From NCBI GenBank assembly GCA_023078555.1, contig CM041198.1, positions 5,222,354-5,286,353 of the forward strand: a stretch of DNA of 64,000 bases, written 5' to 3'. A program made the translations under genes and the position numbers. Positions within the stretch are counted from its first letter, which is position 1. Each line of letters starts with the position of its first letter. Of this stretch, positions 37,362 to 45,123 are shown in pieces. The stretch comes from Ulva prolifera. Its lineage: Eukaryota; Chlorophyta; Ulvophyceae; Ulvales; Ulvaceae. The notes beneath the pieces are model-generated. The model made no database searches. It saw nothing but the letters and a program-made list of their open reading frames with translations, and was not told where the DNA came from.

Positions 37362-38642
37362 TACATTTCGAATCGTGTTTGCCCGAAGACGTGAAGAGGC
37401 AGATACGTGAGCTGCGAGGAACAATGGAAGGTGCACTAGAGTTGCTGTTACCACCAACAGAGTTTCAGATACCGCCAGCGCATCCCGACGTACGCTCGGA
37501 GCTTCCATTCCAATGGATCCATGCTCTGTAGCTCCAGCCAGAAGTCCCTTGGGAGACTGCCTGCCCATCAGAGCATGCACAGCGTCAGTCCAATGCAGCC
37601 CCCAGCACTAGTCTTCCAAACGTGTGTAGAAGTCCAAATTACTTCAGGTTACCATGCGTGTGCCGAGGCGAGAACGGATATCGATGTGTTCTTCAGCCCA
37701 TTGAAATGTATGTACAAGCGGAGCCCGGCTAGCCTCAGAGAACATACCAGCAGCGGCTGGCTGCAGCACGAGCGTCACAGCCCATTGCTGGTCACGCAGT
37801 GCCTGCAGCCATGCTGCATCCCAATCCCCCCGTTCAGGCCCAGGTGTGCTCCCCACTGCTGCAGTCCCTGCCTGCGACTTGCACGTGGTCAGCCTGCTCC
37901 AAGACAACACTGCTGCAGAGGTCGGTGGTGCAGGTCGCTGCTCTTCAGCCCGCTGTGGTGCAAGCGGAGCCCGGCCAGCCAGAGGAAGTGAACCAGCAGT
38001 GGCTGGCTGCAGCACGAGCGTCACAGCCCGTTCGGCCCAAGGTATGCTCCCCACTGCGGCTGCTCCTGCATGTGGACGCGCCCGTGGTCAGCCAAGTCAC
38101 ACACTAGACTGCTGCAGAGGAAATGGTCACCAGCCTCTGCATCTCAGCGAGGCAGTAAAGCTGCGTCGCAGGTGCGCAACTCTGACGTGACTGTCCCTGA
38201 GTACGATTGCCTGTGCTTGACAGTCGCTACACTCACCACTTTGCCATGTAGGGCGCACAGAATATGAAGGAGAGACAGGCCACAAAAGCTCGAGGTAAGA
38301 AGAGTTCAGCAAGGGTGAACAAAGACACCACAGATGCAGCTCAAGCTTATCCGCAGCCCCGTGTCTCTGTACGGGCACATGTGTGTGTGTCAATTGCATC
38401 TGTCTCCAGTCTCACAGTACATTGAGACACTGTTGATGTTACTGTGGCACACAGCATGCCGAATGTTTCACGACTTGCAGGCACAAGCACAGGCGCAAAT
38501 GGGAAAAAAACAGGACAGTGAGACTCTGAGCATGCTTCTGCATTCGGTCAAGTGTCTTCCAGAGCGAGAAAGAACTACCTCCCTGAACTCCCTGCCAGAA
38601 TCACAGTGCAGCCGCATGCTGGAGAAGCTGACAGCGCCATGA
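37328..38642 (+). CDS. Possible downstream exons of an unrecognised plus-strand gene
   Basis: Pieces with coding character run 37328..37531, about 37532..37727 (Pro/Ser-rich, from a CTCTGTAG acceptor), the Gln/Ala/Pro-rich duplicated segment to about 38160, and a terminal piece near 38480..38642. The terminal piece includes MGKKQDSETLSMLLHSVKCL and ends SRMLEKLTAP at TGA. A TGTAA signal follows at 38743-38747, which supports a gene ending here. I could not fix the introns or show that these pieces belong to the orphan gene at 36505. No domain is recognised. Confidence 0.3.
37692..38130 (+). repeat. Imperfect tandem duplication, about 220-240 bp units
   Basis: Two adjacent copies share several blocks in the same order: CTTCAGCCC, CAAGCGGAGCCCGGC, GGCTGGCTGCAGCACGAGCG, GCTCCCCACTGC, CGTGGTCAGCC and CTGCTGCAGAGG. 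Copy 1 runs from about 37692 to 37930 and copy 2 from about 37937 to 38130, with indels between blocks. Confidence 0.75.
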
Positions 38643-38742
38643 ATCGATACAACGTCGTTGACTAGCCCTCTAGTGGCGCTGCTGGTAGGTGACAGTGCGT
38701 TTCGGGAGGAATTTGTCTGCCCGGCTAGATGATTTTCTTGTC

Positions 38743-38747
38743 TGTAA
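38743..38747 (+). terminator. TGTAA polyadenylation signal
   Basis: TGTAA about 100 bases after the stop at 38640-38642 on the plus strand. Confidence 0.4.
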
Positions 38748-39359
38748 TACTACATGCATGGCTGTGATACTCGTCTGATACTGCTGAATGCTCCGATATG
38801 GCAACGGTTCGGGCTGCTAGCGACCGACTGGCTGAGCTAGCGAGCGTGCAGTTTGCAGGACAATGATCAGTGTGATGACAGATTGTATATGCACGCAGCT
38901 AGGATCGATTAGATGTACGATCTGCGGTGGGTATTTGTGCGCGGGTGCCGTGGCTGCAATGTGTCTGGATACTCGACTAGTGTCGAGAATACCGTGCGGG
39001 ACTTCATACCGACAATACGATGGTACTGGCCTCGAGCCTCCCTGGCTGTACCCTGTATATAATATGTGTATCAATGGTATTGCCACCACATCAAACTTGC
39101 AACATCTTGCTGTGGCAGTGATGGTCTTGACTTGCAAGGCCCACAGCGGATGCTGTTGGATAACATTGGACACGTCTGCATAATTTCTGCAACACGACAG
39201 AACACCGCTCATCCGCACAATTTCAATGACTGGTTCAAGTTCGGTTTGTCAAACGGTTGCACTTGCTTGCCCTGGCCTTTGAGCGATTGATTGGTAAACC
39301 TGCTAAGGGAGTTCGCCGGCGCTGTCGGCACAGCAGTTTGTCAGCACATCGGACGCAGC
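38748..39359. other. Intergenic stretch, nothing recognised
   Basis: No family-like open frame, repeat or RNA gene was seen between the TGTAA signal and the heptad-repeat gene. Confidence 0.4.
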
Positions 39360-40703
39360 ATGAGCTATTCTGTCTCCCAGCTTCAAGCGAAGTCGCGTGT
39401 CCTAGGCCTAGCAAACAGGCCTGCGACCCGGCGTGCGGAGTTGCATTCAGCGCATGCTAGCGACGAGCCGATTTCACAATTAACAGTATCGTTGGAAAAT
39501 GTCACATCAGTCTTGAACCTCGTGCGGGCCACGCAGCTAGAACAAGGAGCGACTCTGCAAGATCAAGGAGCCACTCTGAGAGAACAACAAGCGACTCTGA
39601 AAGCTCAAGGAGCCACTCTGCAAGCTCAAGGAGCCACTCTGCAAGCTCATGGAGCCACTCTGCAAGTGGTGACGGAACAAATGAAGATGGTACTAGAACA
39701 AGCATCGAGCACCAAGGTTGAGAAGTTGCTCGGCCAACGTTACGCACAGCCCAAATCCATGGACAACGTGGAGGACCTCGTTGACTCCTACATCGAGCAT
39801 CACGGGGAAAAGCCGCCTTCAAGAGAGATCACCAGCGCTCTCAATGCACTGGAGAGCAAGATTGCGGGTGCGGCACCGTGTGCTGCACACTTTTGTTGTT
39901 AGTGATTCTTGGCTAGGCCCTCCGACAGAATGCTTTTGCATGAAAGTGATTATCGCCTTTCGCCACACGCTGACCCGCCCTGACAGAGTTGGCGCTTGCA
40001 TAAACTTGGTTGAACAAAGGTCGTCGTTGCAGGCGAACCGCTTGATTCCCTCTCGAATGCAATGCACAAGGCGTTATGTTGCTTGGCCGGCAATGGCGAG
40101 TTGTCTGCTATTCCGCTAAAGGCCAGTGCCAGGGACCTCGGAAGGTGGGTGCCGGTCATAAAGGCCAGCGGGAACAAGGCATTGCAGAAAGCCGTCGAAC
40201 AAGTTGCCAATACAATGGCACAACGCGACAATTTGAGCTTTGTGGGCGGGTGCGAATCTTGTGGGGTAGCGTTGGTTGTGTTCGCTAGTCAACCGCATCG
40301 GTACTCTGTTGACATCTCGCAGGCAAGCACCGCCGCCGCGCTTGCATCGGCTCTGCCTCCCAACCGGCTGGAGGTTGATGGGGTTGGCAGGATGCTCGTT
40401 CGAGGGTCGGTCTTGCAAATTGAGATTGCCGAAATAAAGAATACTTCAAGTTCTAAGGCATGGAGAAAGGGTTGCATACAACTACATCGCGCTTTGCATG
40501 CGATTTCGTATGCGTTGAGAGTCATGCAGCCGAATTTGCCAAGCTTGCCATGGATCACATTTGACAGTGTGGTTTTAGTCGGGTACGTGTGTGTCCCAAA
40601 AAGCATGGCATCTTCTGCTCAACTAGATGAGTGCATTATGGCGTTCGACGCGCACAGCGAAGATGAATGCGTCAATGTCGTCATCAAGTCTTTGATGTTA
40701 TGA
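39360..40703 (+). CDS. Orphan heptad-repeat coiled-coil protein
   Basis: Two exons, 39360..39867 and 40033..40703, join in phase (donor G before GTGCGG, acceptor GTTGCAG) to 392 residues. Residues 61-102 are six seven-residue repeats of the type QGATLQx (DQGATLREQQATLKAQGATL, then AQGATLQ and AHGATLQ), an obvious trimeric-type or parallel coiled coil, preceded by SLENVTSVLNLVRATQLE. The second half is globular (GRWVPVIKASGNKALQKAVE, GCESCGVALVVFASQPHRYS, VDGVGRMLVRGSVLQIEIAE) with no recognised family. There is no signal peptide. TGTAA lies 71 bases after the stop. The gene ends about 370 bases from the inverted-repeat Gag element, so a link with mobile DNA is possible but unproven. Confidence 0.65.
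39540..39668 (+). repeat. 21-bp coding minisatellite (heptad repeats)
   Basis: Six copies of a 21-base unit around CAAGGAGCCACTCTGCAAG keep frame and encode the seven-residue repeats of the orphan protein. Confidence 0.9.
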
Positions 40704-40773
40704 AGCTTTCTCATGATGATATGGAGATGGTGGTAGGTGTGTTGTGGATGGACACACACCGAGAGTAATGCCG

Positions 40774-40778
40774 TGTAA
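40774..40778 (+). terminator. TGTAA polyadenylation signal of the heptad-repeat gene
   Basis: TGTAA 71 bases downstream of the stop codon at 40701-40703. Confidence 0.5.
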
Positions 40779-41072
40779 CTGAAGAGGATCAATACTGTCT
40801 TGTTGTGTTTACAACCTGTCCTAAGTCTGACAGTCTGCAAGATCCTTTATTATGACACAATGATCATAGCGATGATCCACTCCGTACAACATTCCGTGCA
40901 CAACTTCCGTTGTGAAGCCGTTGAGGACGAATAGTAATGTTTACATGAGATAATGCTTAGAATACTGAGTCCGAAGGTAATCTGTGGCATCTTGCCTTAT
41001 GTACCTAGTGTGCTAAGAATAGTGTTAGCGGTGCCTGTCTGGCAACAACCCGCATCGTTGCAGTTTTCGCTA

Positions 41073-41323
41073 TAACCATTATCTTTACTGTTTCACGGTA
41101 CTAGCTGTATCCTGATCTTCCCCAAGCATTCCTCGGTTCTACCTCTGTGCGCAGCAGGTGTGGAATGCTGGTTACCTGACCTGATCTAAGACTGCGCGTC
41201 TGACCTGCAGATGAGAGCACATTTCTGACATGGTATCGGTGAATGTTAGCGTTATGTCTGTTTATGGTCTTGTTCAGGAAGCCGTCGATCAATGTCTGCG
41301 CGCAGACACGGCAGGCATTCCAC
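41073..41323 (+). repeat. Left inverted terminal repeat
   Basis: 251 bp. Begins TAACCATTATCTTTACTG and ends CACGGCAGGCATTCCAC. Reverse-complementary to 42559-42808. Confidence 0.9.
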
Positions 41324-41536
41324 TGTTCTGCCGGCGCTCAGACTGCGGTCAAAAGCGCAGGCATCATTTAGCTTTCTCGTAGTATATTGTTGTTAGACAC
41401 AATTCGAGAAGCTTGCTTTAATGATCAGCGCTGAGAAAAGCGAACGCGTTTGCTTATTTTCTCAACCTGTCGGCTTGCGAGCCATCCCATCGGTTAGTTG
41501 CTGAGCGCAACAAACAACCGTCTGTCCTAATGCAGG

Positions 41537-42391
41537 ATGTCTCTCTCTAACGCCAACTCTAACGCCAACTCTCCTCGCGAGGAGAGGCGTGACGATGCTG
41601 ACCAGCAGCCTCTCGTCAATAGGGACGCTGACCAGCAGCTCCCTGTCGAGGAACAGCCCGACGGCATGTTACTCCGTGGTGGACGAGTTATCCGACCACG
41701 TCCCACTTCCCACACTGGGCAGAGCAGCCAGCAGGTGTCTTTTCCTTTTCATGTTGTGAACGACCCTGGTCACACTGAGTCTTTCATATCACTCGAGACG
41801 TTGACCGAAGCGCTGCGTGCATCTCGGGGACGTAGCGAACCTGATTTGACTAAAGGAAAACTCCCTGAATGGAATTTTAAGACTGAAAGCTTCGTTGCGT
41901 ACGAACAGAAAGTCTTTTTGTGGTTAGGCCAATTTGAGTTGGATCATTTGTTGCAGCACGCACCGTCTGCGGACGAACATCGTGTTCATGCTAGGGCGAG
42001 GACACATGTCCTGATGTCTTTGCCTGACGCGGATAGGACGACTGTCTATCGCATGTCACACCTGTGTGAAGCATGGGCCTATTTAACTGCAAAGTATAGG
42101 CCTAGCACCGAAGCCGAAATCCACAGACTGTGGAGTCGGTTTAATTCTTTATCACAACACAACAAAGATGTCGCGACATATTGTGGTGAGGTGATGAGTG
42201 TATATACTCAACTGGAGGCACTAGGTGCCGATGTGGGCCAGCGATGGCTTCGTTTGAAACTGTTAGAAGTGGGGGAGGAGTTCAACGCTGTGCGCGGCGA
42301 ACTTCAACACTCCTCCCCTCATGTGATCATATCGCGTTTGACTGAGCATGCTGACTTGCTCAAATCACAGCGACAGCTGCATGCAGGCTAG
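41537..42391 (+). CDS. Ty1/copia-type Gag protein (UBN2/Retrotran_gag family)
   Basis: A single open frame of 284 residues starting at ATG 41537. The N-terminal ~90 residues are disordered (MSLSNANSNANSPREERRDD). Then comes the Gag fold: KLPEWNFKTESFVAYEQKVF, LWLGQFELDHLLQHAPSADE, ARARTHVLMSLPDADRTTVY, EAWAYLTAKYRPSTEAEIHR, FNSLSQHNKDVATYCGEVMS and LRLKLLEVGEEFNAVRGELQ. This matches the copia Gag order (W...L, A...I..SL, AW..L...Y, L..K....V..Y......L...G). It stops without a CCHC zinc knuckle, protease or pol. TGTAA lies at 42541-42545, 150 bases after the stop, so it could be expressed as a stand-alone capsid-like protein. Confidence 0.8.
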   Translation: MSLSNANSNANSPREERRDDADQQPLVNRDADQQLPVEEQPDGMLLRGGRVIRPRPTSHTGQSSQQVSFPFHVVNDPGHTESFISLETLTEALRASRGRSEPDLTKGKLPEWNFKTESFVAYEQKVFLWLGQFELDHLLQHAPSADEHRVHARARTHVLMSLPDADRTTVYRMSHLCEAWAYLTAKYRPSTEAEIHRLWSRFNSLSQHNKDVATYCGEVMSVYTQLEALGADVGQRWLRLKLLEVGEEFNAVRGELQHSSPHVIISRLTEHADLLKSQRQLHAG

Positions 42392-42540
42392 GTCTGGGGC
42401 GCCCGCGGGCAAACCAGGCCATGGCTGGCGCAAGCATTGTGTTTTTGTGATAATGTGATAATCGTCAAAAACACTGTCACAAAAAGGGTTAATTAACAGT
42501 GCTTAATTAACTCAAAATTAAGCTTTTAACAGGCTTGACT

Positions 42541-42545
42541 TGTAA
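42541..42545 (+). terminator. TGTAA polyadenylation signal of the Gag gene
   Basis: TGTAA 150 bases after the Gag stop and just before the right inverted repeat. Confidence 0.45.
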
Positions 42546-42558
42546 TCTTCAGCCCTAA

Positions 42559-42808
42559 GTGGAATGCCTGCCGTGTCTGCGCACAGACTTTGGCCAACGG
42601 CTTCCTGAACAAGACCATAAACAAACATAACGCTAATCTTCATCGACACCATGTCAGAAACGCTCTCTATCTGCAGGTCAGACGCGCAGTCTTAAGTCAA
42701 GTCAGGCAGCCAGCATTCCATACCTGCTGCGCACAGAGGTAGAACCGAGGAATGCTTGGGGAAGATCAGGATACAGCTAGTACCGTGAAACAGTAAAGAT
42801 AATGGTTA
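42559..42808 (-). repeat. Right inverted terminal repeat
   Basis: 250 bp. Begins GTGGAATGCCTGCCGTGTCT and ends GATAATGGTTA. Reverse-complementary to 41073-41323. Confidence 0.9.
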
Positions 42809-44996
42809 CAGCTCTCAGTGTGCACATGCTTATATGCACAATGAACACTCAAGGTTACGGCGGGAAACCCTCGCAGGATCTCTCTCGCTACATCGAGACA
42901 ATCTCGGCTGGCGGCTTGCCCCTGCATTGGATCCGCGGATCGTCCGTGCATGGGTGCACCTGTCACCACATTGCTGCCCGCAGGCTCATGCATTGTGACA
43001 AAAGGTAGCACCGAATAAAAATCAAAACAATCGTGTTGTTGCATTCCGTGGCTCAAGTCAGAGTTTGCGGCGACATGTGGCTTGGACGCCTCTTTCGGTC
43101 CCGGATTTCGGAGTTGTCAGTGTCCAAATGGATCGGCTTATGTAATCATGCATACATACATACTCTTCATACTCGGCACAGACATTTTCTTGGTGGAGGC
43201 TCAGCACGGCAGCAACCCGCATCTTATCTGCCTTGAGTTTGCCATGGTTTTTATGCTTCTCTGTAGGTTTTTCGGGGGCTGCCCATTCCATTTGGCGCTG
43301 CATCCGGGTGTTCTTGCTCAGTGCGCGGTCACCTCGACACGCCTTTATTGTGGCTAGTCATCGCTCATTTATGCCTTTGTGCAGTAGCATCGTTGCCGGA
43401 CCTGCCTTGAGAAACCGCGCTGGCGGACAACCGGCTTAAGAGGCTCGTGGTCAACATTGACAGAATAATGAAGGGAGATCTCCATGGTTTTCGCGGTAGC
43501 CGGCAGCGTCGAAGAATTTAAGTGCCGTCTTCACGGCCTTGTTAAGGCCGAGCGCACGGTGGTGATGGTTGCTCGCATTTGTGAACGCACGCTTCATGAC
43601 TTGATCGAATTTGCCATGCATTCTCATGTTTTGGGTCACAACTTAGATGACTTGATCGTGGCCTTCTCGGATATGATGTAACTTGTTTACAAGGCAGTCA
43701 CGGCGCCGGCGCTTGTTACAAAGCCCCGACGTCGTCCGTGCACCGCTTTACCCTTAAGGGTACCGAAGAGCACGCAAAGAGTCATGTTACTTTTGTGGCT
43801 CACTTGCTATTTGACACGATGCTTCCTTCATGTGTGGTCTCTCCAGCATTTCTGTGCTTCGGTAACGAAGTTCGCTTCTCTGTTAAGGGGGGAGGTGTTC
43901 TGCGATACATCTCACTTGGGGCATTTTAGGTGTCTACTGGTGCGTCGCGCCAGCATGCCCCAACACACCTGTAGACACCTAAGGCTACACCGCAGACCAC
44001 TGCTGCTACCCTCGTCATGTGTACAGGCGGTTGAACAACGCCACTTTACATTATATATATGACATTCATCATTGTTCTGCACACATGTGCACGCAATTTA
44101 TGTGCAGCGTCATGTACACTCGAATCACAATGATACGTGTATGTCAGCCACCGCACTGGACGTGGCTACGAGTGCACCAAGTCGGACGGCTTACGTAGCC
44201 AAGCTTAGCTGGCAGTACATATATCGGATTTCTTATACCAGCGCATTAGCGGTAATGTCCTAGCCAAGCTAGATTGGTGTCTTACAGGCCGGGTCGCATG
44301 CGCGTAGACCTCCCATGTTTACAAAACGCAGACAAATATTAAAAAATTATGTGCGAACTCACACATGGGTGACACATGTGTTTCGCGGATGCTTGGAGCT
44401 TCGCATGCATGCCCGATGTTATCAGGTCCTGCACTCACACCGAACACGAGAGATAAGTGGGCGAGCGGCCGTGGCTCCGGAGGCCACATATTTGCATTCT
44501 CCCACAGTTTCTCGGGATCATGGGTAATGGCTCCGGCGATCCGGCGAGGCCAGCTTTGACAAGGGGACGACCCGGACGCACACACCATCGGTATTTATAG
44601 TGAGCGCTTGCTGGGACCAGACACGTTTTATTAGCTCATCGCCACCCATTATTGCCTCACATCTGTATTGATATTTTGCTGATTTCGACATCTGCTGATT
44701 TGCGTTGAATTTGATTGCTTGTACAGCCTCCATGCTGCGGCATATAGCCCAGCTATCCAGCTGTCCTCGCGCAACACCGCAGGTCCGTTCCGTCCCAGAG
44801 CCTAACGACCACAATTATTGCCTCACGTGGCCGAGCTGGTATGAGCCGTGCTGGCACTTGGCATGTCGCACTCAAAAGCCGTATACTACCGGCAGTAGTC
44901 TGACCCATAATGAGAGCTACTGCTTGTGAGTGCACCCGTGCCAGGATCTATCCGCCGCAGAAATACACACGTCGGGCAATTGTTATGAGAAACAGA
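42809..44996. other. Gene-poor stretch downstream of the Gag element
   Basis: No recognisable gene. Frames at 43484..43681 (plus) and 43451..43639 (minus) overlap each other, and neither has support. The segment contains a 12-bp-stem hairpin at 43926-43982 and AT-rich stretches. It ends at the 3' UTR of the LRR gene. Confidence 0.4.
43926..43982. repeat. Inverted repeat able to form a hairpin
   Basis: TTAGGTGTCTAC (43926-43937) is the exact reverse complement of GTAGACACCTAA (43971-43982). A second, shorter stem (CTGG/CCAG) nests inside the loop. Confidence 0.7.
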
Positions 44997-45001
44997 TTAC
45001 A
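44997..45001 (-). terminator. TGTAA polyadenylation signal of the BTB/LRR gene
   Basis: TTACA on the plus strand (TGTAA on the minus) 123 bases past the stop at 45124. Confidence 0.45.
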
Positions 45002-45123
45002 CTGCTTGTGCTTGCTGCTCAGTCAAACATTTCATGAGCCACAGGCGATCTGTGCCAATAGCATATTTGACCCAAGGCAAAGTTGTGAAAAGGGGCGCTG
45101 ACCAAGGATGTATTCGTAACATC

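Larger units (their letters stand above)
41073..42808 (+). mobile_element. Inverted-repeat element carrying a copia-type Gag gene
   Basis: Two long inverted repeats, 41073-41323 and 42559-42808, are reverse complements at roughly 90 percent identity; the outer ~85 bases (from TAACCATTATCTTTACTG inward) match essentially exactly. They enclose about 1.2 kb with a single Gag-like gene (41537..42391). Each outer end is TA, so the element may be ACCATTATC...GATAATGGT flanked by a TA target duplication, as for TIR DNA transposons or MITEs. No transposase, reverse transcriptase or direct LTR is present, so it would be non-autonomous. The alternative is two unrelated inverted copies of one short repeat flanking a retroelement fragment. 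Confidence 0.7.

Noticed and set aside
41073-42808. Interpretation as a normal LTR retrotransposon
   Set aside because: The flanking repeats are inverted, not direct, do not have TG...CA ends, and no pol gene or primer-binding site is seen between them.
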